DNA from: Flavobacterium resistens
GTDB taxonomy: Bacteria; Bacteroidota; Bacteroidia; Flavobacteriales; Flavobacteriaceae
Reading direction: 5' to 3'
Assembly (NCBI RefSeq): GCF_900182645.1
Contig: NZ_FXTA01000001.1
Coordinates: 496,001 to 560,000, forward strand
DNA: 64,000 nt
The notes under the pieces were generated by a model. It did no database searches and was not told where the DNA came from. It was given only the letters and a program-made list of their open reading frames with translations. Positions 46,251-55,039 of this stretch are shown here, piece by piece. How positions within the stretch are numbered: the stretch's first letter is position 1; every line of letters starts with the position of its first letter. The position numbers and the translations under genes were made by a program.

Positions 46251-46280
46251 TATTTAAAACATTCTTGAGTGTCACTATAA

Positions 46281-46331
46281 AAATCTGCTAAATCTGCAGG
46301 AGTAATTTTTTCACGCAGATTTAGCAGATTT
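46281..46331. repeat. Perfect nonamer hairpin (AAATCTGCT units)
   Basis: Arms AAATCTGCTAAATCTGC (46281-46297) and GCAGATTTAGCAGATTT (46315-46331) are perfect 17-bp complements. The hairpin lies between the convergent thiolase and azoreductase genes and could act as a terminator for both. It matches the unit at 30312-30369. Confidence 0.85.
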
Positions 46332-46343
46332 ATTTTGATTTTC

Positions 46344-46955
46344 TTAAAAAGCAAATTCTTCAACAGAAGACAAGGCTTTTGGCAATGCATTTTCAGAAAA
46401 ATCAGGAATTGCGGTTCCTTCAACTCTGAAAGTCGTAACATCTGTCATGCCCAAGAAACCAAAAACAGTTCGTAAATACGACTCCGAGAAATCGTAACTT
46501 TTCATTGGTCCTTCAGAGAAAATAGCTCCGGAAGCAATCGATAAATACACTTTTTTATTGGTGACTAATCCTTTCGGACCTTCGGCACCATAACTGAAAG
46601 TCTTGCCTGCACGTGCAATTTGATCAATCCATCCTTTTAAAACAGCCGGAATTCCGAAATTATATAAAGGAACGCCAATTACAATAATATCAGATTCCAA
46701 AAGATTTTTGATTGCTTCATCAGAATATTTAATTGCTGCAGTCTGTTCTGCTGTATGCGTTTCTGTTGGAGTATAAATAGCACTAATATGTGAATCGGTT
46801 AAATATGGCAAAGGCGTTTTCGTAAGATCCAATGTATGAATTTGACTTTCAGGATGTATTAATGCCAATTTTTCGATAACGGCATTAGATAATTTTGTAC
46901 TAAATGAATTTTCTCCATTTGTACTTGTTATTATTTTTAGAATTTTCTGGCTCAT
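46344..46955 (-). CDS. azoR: FMN-dependent NADH-azoreductase
   Basis: A 203-residue flavodoxin-fold quinone/azo reductase. It has the FMN phosphate loop STNGENSFSTKLSNAVIEKL, PLYNFGIPAVLKGWIDQIAR (isoalloxazine contact), and a FSYGAEGPKGLVTNKKVYLS block typical of AzoR. It reduces quinones and azo compounds by two-electron steps and protects against electrophile stress. It is divergent from an HxlR regulator across a spacer with two palindromic operators. A -7 box TAAGTTTG is read on the minus strand at 46992-46985. Confidence 0.93.
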   Translation of the reverse strand: MSQKILKIITSTNGENSFSTKLSNAVIEKLALIHPESQIHTLDLTKTPLPYLTDSHISAIYTPTETHTAEQTAAIKYSDEAIKNLLESDIIVIGVPLYNFGIPAVLKGWIDQIARAGKTFSYGAEGPKGLVTNKKVYLSIASGAIFSEGPMKSYDFSESYLRTVFGFLGMTDVTTFRVEGTAIPDFSENALPKALSSVEEFAF

Positions 46956-46972
46956 AATTTTTTTAGTATTAT

Positions 46973-47002
46973 TTGTTTACTATGCAAACTTATTTACATT
47001 TG
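46973..47002 (+). promoter_or_regulatory. Promoter of the hxlR-type gene
   Basis: TTG at 46973-46975 and TACATTTG at 46995-47002, spaced by 19 nt, match the Bacteroidota promoter and face the HxlR regulator gene. The oppositely oriented azoR -7 box lies within the same stretch. Confidence 0.6.
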
Positions 47003-47019
47003 CTATACATTTTATAGTA

Positions 47020-47053
47020 CTATCCTCGAGGATAGCGCTATCATTGAGGATAG
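47020..47053. promoter_or_regulatory. Double palindromic operator between azoR and hxlR
   Basis: CTATCCTCGAGGATAG at 47020-47035 is a perfect 16-bp palindrome. CTATCATTGAGGATAG at 47038-47053 is a second, near-perfect copy whose centre lies 18 bp away. The pair sits just downstream of the predicted hxlR start and upstream of the azoR promoter, as expected for an autorepressor that also controls azoR. Confidence 0.8.
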
Positions 47054-47066
47054 TAAAGCAATACGT

Positions 47067-47438
47067 ATGAAAACAAAAGCCGAAATAACAAAAGAAATGG
47101 GCTGTGAGCCAGAAGGATGTCTAGCCGCATTATTACCTGTAAGAGATGCATTAGAAGTTTTAAGCGGCAGATGGAAATTGCCAATTTTGATTGCATTATC
47201 AAACAGACCAAAACGATTCAAAGAGATTTCTAAAGATATAAACGGAATTACAGATAAAATGCTTTCTAAAGAGTTGAAAGATTTGGAAATGAACAAACTG
47301 GTTACCAGAACAGTTTATGATACTTTTCCGCCAACCGTTGAATACGCAAGAACAGAACATAGCCATACTTTGTATAATGTCATCGGAGCGTTAAATGAAT
47401 GGGGAACTTTACATCGAAAAGAAATTATTGGCAAATAA
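47067..47438 (+). CDS. HxlR-family regulator of the azoreductase gene
   Basis: A 123-residue winged-helix protein with the HxlR pattern: DALEVLSGRWKLPILIALSN, FKEISKDINGITDKMLSKEL, and the wing VTRTVYDTFPPTVEYARTEH. Two cysteines near the N-terminus (GCEPEGCLAA) resemble the redox-sensing Cys of DUF24-type HxlR proteins. In Bacillus subtilis the HxlR-type YodB represses azoR1, so the gene pair here repeats that logic. The operators at 47020-47053 are its likely binding sites. Confidence 0.92.
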   Translation: MKTKAEITKEMGCEPEGCLAALLPVRDALEVLSGRWKLPILIALSNRPKRFKEISKDINGITDKMLSKELKDLEMNKLVTRTVYDTFPPTVEYARTEHSHTLYNVIGALNEWGTLHRKEIIGK

Positions 47439-47473
47439 GTAATTGTTAAATAAGTAATTAAGAGGAAAAAGAT

Positions 47474-47494
47474 TAAATTTGGTTACCCAAATTT
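47474..47494 (+). promoter_or_regulatory. -7 box with overlapping palindrome upstream of the sugar dehydrogenase
   Basis: TAAATTTG at 47474-47481 overlaps the inverted repeat AAATTTG-N6-CAAATTT at 47475-47494. This is the same element found before the MscS gene (7866-7885), including the shared ACC before the right arm. Confidence 0.55.
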
Positions 47495-47514
47495 ATTAAT
47501 CCTATTAAATACTT

Positions 47515-50436
47515 ATGAAAAAAAACTTACAGGTCCGAATTAAAAAAAGGCGACAATTACTGCATTTATTTTTTGTTTTCATTTTATTAATGACCTCAAA
47601 ATCCTACAGTCAGTACATTACACAAAATCTTGCTCCTACAGCAGTTATCAAAGAAGGGCTTTCGCTGGAACAATCTTCTGACGGAAGAATTTTCATCGCA
47701 GAAAGAGGAGGCATTGTAAAAGTTTTTCAGAACAATGCTGTTTCTACCGTTTTTACCGTAAATACCGTTACAGACAATGAACAAGGTCTACTTGGTTTGA
47801 CTTTGCATCCGGATTTCGCCACAAACGGTTATATTTATGTTTTTTATTCAATCAACGACGGAACTGTAATCAGACATCGTATTGAAAGAATTAAAATCGA
47901 TAATGCCAATCAGGTGGTCAACAGACAGGAAATTTTACTTTTAGAACCTATTGGTGGTGGTTTTCATAACGGAGGTGATTTAAAATTCTTTAACGGTTTT
48001 CTTTATGTAACTGTTGGTGACAGCCAGCAAAATACTAATTCTCAGGATTTGGACACATACAAAGGAAAAATCCTCAGACTTACAGAAAATGGACAGCCTG
48101 CACCAGGAAATCCATTTTATGGAAGCGGTTCTTTACAAAGACAAAGCATCTGGGTATATGGTTTTAGAAACCCGTGGAGACTGGTTCCAAACATAAAAGC
48201 CAATAAATTATTTGTTTTGGACGTGGGAACTTCTTGGGAAGAAATAAACGAAATCAGCAATCCGGCCATTCGTAATTATGCCTGGGGACATCCACAAGGA
48301 GGTGACGGAAAGCAGACAGAAACTAATTTATTTACCAATCCGATATTCACCTACGGAACAGGAACTATTGGTAACGCGTTGACCAATGGTGTATTATATA
48401 ATCCTGATACGCCACGTTATCCTAATCTTGAGGGCAAATTTATTATCAAAGATTTTGTTCGAAATGCCATACGCTATTTTGACCCAAATATTGCTGATCC
48501 CGTTTCTACTGAATTTTATTCGGCTCCACAACAGCAGGCTCTCGGAATGATGCTGGGTAATGACGGCTATATTTATTATTGCGCATATGGAAACAATGGT
48601 GCGCTTATTAAACTTGATTATATTGCAACTGCTGCTCCTACTATTGTAAATCATCCACTTTCTCAATCCATAATGGCAACAAAACCTGTAACATTTACAG
48701 TTTCGGCCAGTGGTGTTGGACTTACTTATCAATGGCAGTATAACAATGCGAATATTAACGGTGCAACTGCCGCTAGTTATACAATTCCAAATGTGACCGC
48801 TGCAAATGCAGGAAATTATCGAGTTATTGTGACAAATACAGCCGGAAATGTAACCAGCAATAATGCAGTTTTAACAGTAACACCTTTTACGAATGCACCA
48901 ACTGTTTCTATAGTTTCTCCTTTGCCTTCTTTGAAATGGAATGCTGAAGATATTGTCTATTTTGAAGCAACAGCATCAGATATTGAAGACGGCACATTAC
49001 CTGCAAGCGCTTTTTCATGGAGTATGGATCTTTTTCACGAAGATATTCCAGGAGCTGGACATTCGCACCCAGGCGCAAGTCCACAAGGTGTAAAATCAGG
49101 AAATTTTACAGCATCAAATCAAGGCGAAAAAACACCTAATGTATGGTATCGTTTTACGGTAAAAGTAACAGATAGCAATGGTTTAACAGCTACGGCTTTT
49201 GTTGATATCAAACCTAATCTGGTTGATGTTACAGCAGCTTCTTCGCCTGTACCACTTAATTTAGAATTTAATCAAAAAACAGTTACAGCGCCTTCAACAA
49301 AACAAGTTGTTGCAAACGCGGCTTTACAGACTTTAAATGCACCAACTCCGCAATATGTTGGAAATATCCGTTATGACTTTGATCACTGGAGTCAAGGCGG
49401 AACAGCCAATCAAACTTTTAAAGCTCCAGCAACAGGGACAATAACTTATACTGCTTTTTATACAGCAACTGAGCTTCAAAATGCACCTTATCAGGGATTA
49501 GTGGCTCAGATTCCTGGAATTATTGAAGCCGAAAATTATGATGTTGGTCCCGGTGCTTTTGTGGATAAAAATGGCGGTGGAGATACTGCATACAGAGCCG
49601 GCGACGGCGTTGGAACAGAAGTTTGTAATGAAGGCGGATTTAATCTGTCTTACGTAGCAAAAGATGAATGGCTGAAATATACCGCAAGAGTAAACACTAC
49701 CGGAACTTATACTATTAATTTAAGAATTGCAACACCTTACAATACCCGAAAATTACATTTGGAAGTTGATGGTGCAAATGTAACAGGTGTTGTGAATATT
49801 CCAAATACGGGAGGTTTTCAGGCTTGGCAAACTGTCGCTATTCCAAATATTACGCTAACGCAGGGCAATCACGTTATCACTTTGTATTTTGATGAAAACG
49901 ACATCAACGTCAATAAAATGGAATTTATTCTCACAGCAGCCACTGCAGCTCCTATTGCAGATTTTGAGTTTACGCCTCAAATGGGTTGTACAAATACTGC
50001 TGTCACCTTTACTTCTGTTTCTGTCGGTACTGTAGACTCTTATACTTGGAATTTTGGAGTAAATGCACAGCCGGCGACAGCAACAGGAATTGGTCCGCAT
50101 TCTGTTATTTACAGTACCGAAGGTGATAAAGAAGTTTCTTTAACTGTAACTAATTCTGGCGGAAGCAATACTAAAGATGTTTCCTATATGGTTCATGATT
50201 GCCATCTTGGTGTAGAAAATCCGGATGAAGCATCCTATAAAATCATCGTTTTTCCAAATCCGTCTAAAGGAGTTTTCCATTTATCTAAAGAAGTGGAATG
50301 GACAGTATTTTCTGCTTTGGGAACTAAAATCAAACAAGGCAAAGGAAATCTGATTTCGATATCTGAAAATGCTGCAGGAATTTATTTCATCAAAACAAAT
50401 GAAACCAGCAAAGCGATACCAATCGGCAAGCAATAA
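47515..50436 (+). CDS. Secreted PQQ-type sugar dehydrogenase with Ig, CBM6, PKD and T9SS tail
   Basis: A 973-residue modular protein. After the signal peptide (TSKSYSQ), residues 20-375 form a soluble glucose/sorbosone dehydrogenase six-bladed propeller (GRIFIAERGGIVKVF, GLLGLTLHPDFATNGYIYVF, GGGFHNGGDLKFFNGFLYVT, GFRNPWRL). Then come an Ig-like domain (about 378-455), a middle domain of unclear type (460-650), a CBM6-like module (PGIIEAENYD...WLKYTARVNTTGTYTINLRI, 660-805), a PKD domain (815-900) and a type A T9SS sorting tail (IVFPNPSKGVFHL). It would be exported by T9SS and oxidise sugars at the cell surface. No PQQ synthesis gene lies nearby. Confidence 0.9.
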   Translation: MKKNLQVRIKKRRQLLHLFFVFILLMTSKSYSQYITQNLAPTAVIKEGLSLEQSSDGRIFIAERGGIVKVFQNNAVSTVFTVNTVTDNEQGLLGLTLHPDFATNGYIYVFYSINDGTVIRHRIERIKIDNANQVVNRQEILLLEPIGGGFHNGGDLKFFNGFLYVTVGDSQQNTNSQDLDTYKGKILRLTENGQPAPGNPFYGSGSLQRQSIWVYGFRNPWRLVPNIKANKLFVLDVGTSWEEINEISNPAIRNYAWGHPQGGDGKQTETNLFTNPIFTYGTGTIGNALTNGVLYNPDTPRYPNLEGKFIIKDFVRNAIRYFDPNIADPVSTEFYSAPQQQALGMMLGNDGYIYYCAYGNNGALIKLDYIATAAPTIVNHPLSQSIMATKPVTFTVSASGVGLTYQWQYNNANINGATAASYTIPNVTAANAGNYRVIVTNTAGNVTSNNAVLTVTPFTNAPTVSIVSPLPSLKWNAEDIVYFEATASDIEDGTLPASAFSWSMDLFHEDIPGAGHSHPGASPQGVKSGNFTASNQGEKTPNVWYRFTVKVTDSNGLTATAFVDIKPNLVDVTAASSPVPLNLEFNQKTVTAPSTKQVVANAALQTLNAPTPQYVGNIRYDFDHWSQGGTANQTFKAPATGTITYTAFYTATELQNAPYQGLVAQIPGIIEAENYDVGPGAFVDKNGGGDTAYRAGDGVGTEVCNEGGFNLSYVAKDEWLKYTARVNTTGTYTINLRIATPYNTRKLHLEVDGANVTGVVNIPNTGGFQAWQTVAIPNITLTQGNHVITLYFDENDINVNKMEFILTAATAAPIADFEFTPQMGCTNTAVTFTSVSVGTVDSYTWNFGVNAQPATATGIGPHSVIYSTEGDKEVSLTVTNSGGSNTKDVSYMVHDCHLGVENPDEASYKIIVFPNPSKGVFHLSKEVEWTVFSALGTKIKQGKGNLISISENAAGIYFIKTNETSKAIPIGKQ

Positions 50437-50454
50437 ATTTTAGAAAACAATTAT

Positions 50455-50504
50455 AAACCCGCATAACCCAAAAAAAGAATGGTTTTGCGGGTTTGTTTTT
50501 TTGT
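50455..50504 (+). terminator. Rho-independent terminator
   Basis: The stem AAACCCGCA / TGCGGGTTT with an A-rich loop and a T-run lies after the sugar dehydrogenase gene. Confidence 0.85.
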
Positions 50505-50647
50505 TTCAATCATAAAAAACACTTTACAAAATGAAGTTTAAATTTTGACAAATTATTCGTAATTAAATAATTTATAGTAAATTAGAGTGCCCTTACAATT
50601 TCGATTTCTTAAAATTTTGTCTCAACTATTTTAAACAGCTGAAAAGA

Positions 50648-52555
50648 ATGGAATCAAAAATACCCGAAGGACCTCTTGCCGATAAATGGAGTCATTACAA
50701 AGAAAAAGCTAAACTTGTAAATCCTGCCAACAGAAAAAAATTAAACATAATAGTTGTTGGAACTGGTCTTGCAGGTGCTTCATGTGCTGCATCTCTGGCA
50801 GAACAAGGCTATAACATCAAATCATTTTGTTTTCAGGATTCTGCCCGAAGAGCCCATTCTGTTGCGGCTCAAGGCGGCGTTAATGCCGCAAAAAACTACA
50901 AAAATGATGGCGACAGCACTTACAGAATGTTTTATGACACCATAAAAGGGGGAGATTTTAGATCTCGTGAAGCAAATGTCTATCGTTTAGCTGAATGTTC
51001 TGCTGCGCTGATTGATCATGCTGTAGCCCAAGGCGTACCTTTTGCAAGAGAATATGCAGGTTATTTGAATAATCGATCTTTTGGTGGCGTTCAGGTTTCA
51101 AGAACTTTTTATGCTCGCGGTCAAACCGGACAGCAGCTTTTACTTGGTGCCTATCAAGGTTTGCTTCGACAAGTTTCGCTTGGAAAAGTTGATTTACATA
51201 CCCGACACGAAATGCTTGAGTTAATAGTTATTGATGGAAAAGCAAAAGGCATTATTGCCAGAAATCTTGAAACTGGAAAATTAGAACGTCATGCAGCCGA
51301 TGCCGTTGTTCTGGCTTCTGGTGGCTACGGAAAAGTATATTATCTCTCAACATTAGCTATGGGCTGCAACAGTTCGGCTATTTGGCGAGCGCACAAAAAA
51401 GGCGCTTTTATGGCTGGAGTCAGCTGGATTCAGTTTCATCCTACTTCATTACCACAGCATGGTGAGAATCAGTCGAAATTAACTTTGATGTCGGAATCAC
51501 TGCGAAATGACGGCCGAATCTGGGTTCCGAAAAAAGCGGCTGACGATCGAAATCCAAATACAATTCCAGAAGAAGAACGTGATTATTATTTGGAACGAAA
51601 ATATCCTTCGTTTGGAAACCTAGCTCCCAGAGATATTTCTTCAAGAGCAGCAAAAGAGCAAATCGATGCCGGACATGGCGTTGGCCCAATGAAAAATGCC
51701 ATTTATCTTGATTTTTCTGATGCTATAAAATCACAAGGGAAAGATAAAATTGAAGCCAAATACAGCAACCTTTTTGCTATGTATGAAAAAATCACTGGAA
51801 TCAATGCTTATAAAGAGCCAATGCTGATTTCTCCTTCGGCGCATTTTACAATGGGCGGACTCTGGGTTGATTACGAATTAATGACAACAATTCCTGGTTT
51901 ATTTGCCTTGGGAGAAGCCAATTTTGCCGATCACGGCGCTAACAGACTTGGGGCAAATTCATTGCTTCAAGCTTGCGTTGATGGCTATTTTATTGCCCCT
52001 TATACAATTCCGAATTATCTTTCTGGAGAATTAAATGCGCCAAAAATAGATATTTCGCATCCTGCTTTTGAAGAGGCCGAAAAAACAGTCAGAAGACAAT
52101 TGGATCGTTTTTTACATACCAACGGAACTCTTTCCGCTGATTATTTTCACAAAAAAATCGGACGCCTTCTTTACGAGAAATGTGGTCTTTCGCGAAGCAG
52201 AAAAAAATTGGAAGAAGCTTTAATCGAAATTCGAGAGCTCAAAGCTTCATTTGAAAAAGATCTCAGAATTACTGGTGATAACACTTTAAATAGCGAATTA
52301 GAAAAAGCCGGCCGAATTTCAGATTATATTGAATTGGCCGAATTAATGTGTTACGATGCCTTACAGCGCGAAGAATCCTGCGGTGCTCATTTTAGAGAAG
52401 AATATCAAACCGCTGACGGAGAAGCTGTCCGCAACGACGATGAATTTTGTTATGTATCGGCTTGGGAATGGAAAGGGCTAAATAACGAACCTGAACTTCA
52501 CAAAGAGCCTTTAACCTTTGAATCAGTAGAACTTGCAGTGAGAAGCTATAAATAA
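50648..52555 (+). CDS. sdhA: Succinate dehydrogenase/fumarate reductase flavoprotein subunit
   Basis: A 635-residue FAD protein. The Rossmann motif is [20 protein letters not shown]. The covalent FAD site is His70 in [17 protein letters not shown]. Substrate-site segments include [21 protein letters not shown] and [12 protein letters not shown]. Length and pattern fit the Bacteroidota SdhA/FrdA type that pairs with a two-heme cytochrome b. Only the iron-sulfur subunit gene follows; no cytochrome b gene precedes or follows, so this looks like an additional, anchor-less copy. The direction of catalysis cannot be decided from sequence. Confidence 0.92.
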   Translation: MESKIPEGPLADKWSHYKEKAKLVNPANRKKLNIIVVGTGLAGASCAASLAEQGYNIKSFCFQDSARRAHSVAAQGGVNAAKNYKNDGDSTYRMFYDTIKGGDFRSREANVYRLAECSAALIDHAVAQGVPFAREYAGYLNNRSFGGVQVSRTFYARGQTGQQLLLGAYQGLLRQVSLGKVDLHTRHEMLELIVIDGKAKGIIARNLETGKLERHAADAVVLASGGYGKVYYLSTLAMGCNSSAIWRAHKKGAFMAGVSWIQFHPTSLPQHGENQSKLTLMSESLRNDGRIWVPKKAADDRNPNTIPEEERDYYLERKYPSFGNLAPRDISSRAAKEQIDAGHGVGPMKNAIYLDFSDAIKSQGKDKIEAKYSNLFAMYEKITGINAYKEPMLISPSAHFTMGGLWVDYELMTTIPGLFALGEANFADHGANRLGANSLLQACVDGYFIAPYTIPNYLSGELNAPKIDISHPAFEEAEKTVRRQLDRFLHTNGTLSADYFHKKIGRLLYEKCGLSRSRKKLEEALIEIRELKASFEKDLRITGDNTLNSELEKAGRISDYIELAELMCYDALQREESCGAHFREEYQTADGEAVRNDDEFCYVSAWEWKGLNNEPELHKEPLTFESVELAVRSYK

Positions 52556-52590
52556 ATTGGTGAATTGTTAATTGTAAATTATTAGTTAAC

Positions 52591-52622
52591 AACTCATAAT
52601 TCAAAACTCATAACTCATAATT
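52591..52622. repeat. Heptamer array (AACTCAT/AATTCAA)
   Basis: Four 7-bp units, AACTCAT, AATTCAA, AACTCAT and AACTCAT, are followed by AATT. They end three bases before the start codon of the iron-sulfur subunit. Same unit as at 3966-3988. Confidence 0.8.
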
Positions 52623-52625
52623 ACT

Positions 52626-53372
52626 ATGAAACTTTATCTTAAAATATGGCGGCAATTTAACTCTTCATCAAAAGGAGAAATGACAGATTATGAAATTGAT
52701 GGCGTATCAGAACATATGTCGTTTTTAGAGATGCTGGATCTTTTGAATGAATCTCTTGTTCAAAAAGGAGAACGCGTTATCGAGTTTGATCATGATTGCA
52801 GAGAAGGAATTTGCGGACAATGCGGTGTAATGATCAACGGAAGAGCTCATGGACCGTTAAAAAACACTACAACTTGCCAGCTTCATATGAGAAGTTTCAA
52901 AGATGGCGATACCATTTATATTGAACCTTTTCGCGCAAAAGCTTTTCCTGTATTACGCGATTTAAAAATTGATAGAAAAGCATTTGATTCGATTATTGCA
53001 GCCGGCGGATTTATTGGTGCCGCAACGGGTCAGGCGCCAGAAGCAAATAGTATTCCTATTTCATACGAAACCGCCGAAGCTTCTTTTGATGCTGCTGCCT
53101 GTATTGGTTGTGGCGCTTGTGTAGCCAGTTGCAAAAATGCTAGTGCCGCTTTGTTTACGGGCGCAAAAATTACACATCTTGCTTTGCTTCCACAAGGTCA
53201 AATTGAAGCTTCAAAAAGAGTTTTAACGATGGTTCAGCAAATGGATGAATTAGGTTTTGGTAACTGTTCAGATACAAGAGCTTGTGAAATTGAATGTCCG
53301 CAAGGTATTTCGGTTCTGTCTATTGCAAAAATGAATTATGAGTATAGCAAAGCTATTCTTCTTAGAAAATAG
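52626..53372 (+). CDS. sdhB: Succinate dehydrogenase/fumarate reductase iron-sulfur subunit
   Basis: A 248-residue protein with the [2Fe-2S] ligands Cys58, 63, 66 and 84 (HDCREGICGQCGVMI, TTCQLHMR). The [4Fe-4S]/[3Fe-4S] ligands lie in CIGCGACVASCKN (159-169) and CSDTRACEIECPQG. It passes electrons between the flavoprotein and a membrane quinone site. It forms an operon with sdhA but the membrane subunit is missing from the neighbourhood. The spacer to sdhA (70 bp) is filled by the heptamer array, which occupies the ribosome-binding position. Confidence 0.93.
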   Translation: MKLYLKIWRQFNSSSKGEMTDYEIDGVSEHMSFLEMLDLLNESLVQKGERVIEFDHDCREGICGQCGVMINGRAHGPLKNTTTCQLHMRSFKDGDTIYIEPFRAKAFPVLRDLKIDRKAFDSIIAAGGFIGAATGQAPEANSIPISYETAEASFDAAACIGCGACVASCKNASAALFTGAKITHLALLPQGQIEASKRVLTMVQQMDELGFGNCSDTRACEIECPQGISVLSIAKMNYEYSKAILLRK

Positions 53373-53382
53373 ACTAAATAAG

Positions 53383-53417
53383 AAACCCGACAGATTTTTA
53401 AGACCTGTCGGGTTTTA
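53383..53417. terminator. Bidirectional terminator
   Basis: The stem AAACCCGACAG / CTGTCGGGTTT with an 11-nt loop lies between the convergent sdhB and DapB-like genes. Confidence 0.88.
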
Positions 53418-53434
53418 TTAGGCAATGATATCTT

Positions 53435-54184
53435 CTAAACTGTAAAATACGGCGTCAGAATATCTTCAAAATTATAAAGTCCTTTTTGTTTGTCTTTTAA
53501 ATTTTCGGCTACGAAAATAACTCCGTTTCCAAAAGCTTCTCTCGAAATAGACTCGTGAATTAACCTAACGGTTTGAAATGGGAAACCAAAAATAACTTCG
53601 TGTTTTCCAACAATTCCCCCTGCTCTCACCGAATTGATGTTTTCTTTTTCAACCTCCAAAGCTTCAGCGATTTTTATTGCCGTTCCTGATGTTCCTTGTT
53701 TCGTTTTGAAATGTTCTTCATTTACTTCAATATCAACCCACGGCGCGATTTTCTTCAAAAACTTGGCAGCAAACAATAAATAATTAACGCCGAGCGTAAT
53801 ATTTGGCGACCAAAATACTGTCGTTTTTTGGGAAAGCTTTTTTAAAAATTGAAGTTCTTTGTCTTTATAATGTGATATTGCTGAAATAATTTTGACTTTC
53901 TTTCTGGCCGCTGTTTCTCCATAAGTATAAATTCCTTCATTTGATGAAAAATCAATTATGGCATCAACCGGATGATTTTCAAGCAATTCTTCGATTGAAG
54001 TTTTGGAACTGGAATAAATAAACCCGGGTTCGTTTGACTCAATACCAAAAAATTCAGGAACAGATCTGTGTTCTAAAACATTGCTTTGTCTTAAAACCCA
54101 TTCGAGTGAGAATTTTTTATTTTCAAGTAATATTGATGCCACTGATTTTCCAGTTTTCCCGAATCCGATTAATCCTATTCTCAT
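53435..54184 (-). CDS. DapB-like protein (4-hydroxy-tetrahydrodipicolinate reductase family), divergent
   Basis: A 249-residue Rossmann protein (GLIGFGKTGKSVASIL at the N-terminus) with the DapB-type segments DAIIDFSSNEGIYTYGE, SPNITLGVNYLLFAAKFLKK and IEVNEEHFKTKQGTSGTAI. DapB reduces the dihydrodipicolinate precursor in lysine and diaminopimelate synthesis. The catalytic loop is unusual. Canonical enzymes read E-x-H-H-x-x-K-x-D-A-P-S-G-T-A. Here one His (158) and a Lys (162) remain, the second His is Phe, and the D-A-P stretch is Q-G-T and one residue shorter. It may be a paralogue with a changed substrate. No other lysine gene is nearby. Confidence 0.75.
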   Translation of the reverse strand: MRIGLIGFGKTGKSVASILLENKKFSLEWVLRQSNVLEHRSVPEFFGIESNEPGFIYSSSKTSIEELLENHPVDAIIDFSSNEGIYTYGETAARKKVKIISAISHYKDKELQFLKKLSQKTTVFWSPNITLGVNYLLFAAKFLKKIAPWVDIEVNEEHFKTKQGTSGTAIKIAEALEVEKENINSVRAGGIVGKHEVIFGFPFQTVRLIHESISREAFGNGVIFVAENLKDKQKGLYNFEDILTPYFTV

Positions 54185-54595
54185 ATTTTTTTGTTTTTTG
54201 GACGAAATGCCCGTTAGAAGAAATTGGCATTTTATTGAAATTAATGCCGACTAAAAACGATAATTAGTAAAACTGTTAATTATCGCCTTTTGCTAAAATA
54301 GGAAAAATATCACGGGAATCCCATTAAAATCCCTCTTAAGTAACCACAAAAAAAATGCTTAATAAGAATAATATTGCTAAATTGATTTACTGCCTCAAAT
54401 TCATTTTTCCATTATTGTTTTCTAAAAGTCGTCTTTTTTAGCAATCTCTAAATCGTAGGCAGGATAAGCCTTACATAATTATATTTCTGTTATTTCTTTA
54501 AAAATTAAGAGTAAAAAAAGTGATTTTGAAGTGTACAACTAAACATATTTTCAGTAGTTTTATCTCGTGATTGTCCCAAACAAAATCATCATATA
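54185..54595. other. Intergenic region without recognised gene
   Basis: A 411-bp AT-rich gap between divergent DapB-like and DUF1810 genes. The only structure seen is a small hairpin, CGATAATTA / TAATTATCG (54258-54285). No ORF with a convincing start was found. Confidence 0.5.
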
Positions 54596-55030
54596 ATGGC
54601 CTACAATACGAATGAATTAATGCGTTTTTTAGACGCACAAAATAAATTGTACCTATCAGCTTTGGCTGAAATTAAAAAAGGTAAAAAAGAATCGCCATGG
54701 ATGTGGTTTGTATTTCCTCAAATAAAAGGATCAGGATCGTGTGATACTTCAAAATTCTATGAAATCAAAAATGCAGATGAAGCAATTGCCTTTTTGGAAC
54801 ATCCCATTTTAGGAAAACATCTCATTGAAATTACTTCAGAATTAATTAAGACTGAAGAGAAAACAGCTGAAGAAATATTTGGTACTCCTGATGATGAAAA
54901 ACTTCAATCGTGTCTGACTTTATTTGCCAGCGTACAAAATACGGAGCCTGTATTTCAGGAAGCACTTCATAAATATTTTGACGGATCAACTGACTTTCAT
55001 ACACTGCAATTGCTTTACAGTAATTTATAG
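54596..55030 (+). CDS. DUF1810 family protein
   Basis: A 144-residue cytosolic protein that follows the DUF1810 outline: RFLDAQNKLYLSALAEIKKG, the hallmark WMWFVFPQIKG, FYEIKNADEAIAFLEHPILG and SCLTLFASV near the end. Family members are small calpastatin-annotated proteins of unknown function. The usual GLG-S segment after FPQ-KG is altered to GSGSCDTSKFY. It is a single gene, followed by two CCCGAT palindromes that may act as terminator. Confidence 0.85.
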   Translation: MAYNTNELMRFLDAQNKLYLSALAEIKKGKKESPWMWFVFPQIKGSGSCDTSKFYEIKNADEAIAFLEHPILGKHLIEITSELIKTEEKTAEEIFGTPDDEKLQSCLTLFASVQNTEPVFQEALHKYFDGSTDFHTLQLLYSNL

Positions 55031-55039
55031 TTTTTTTTT

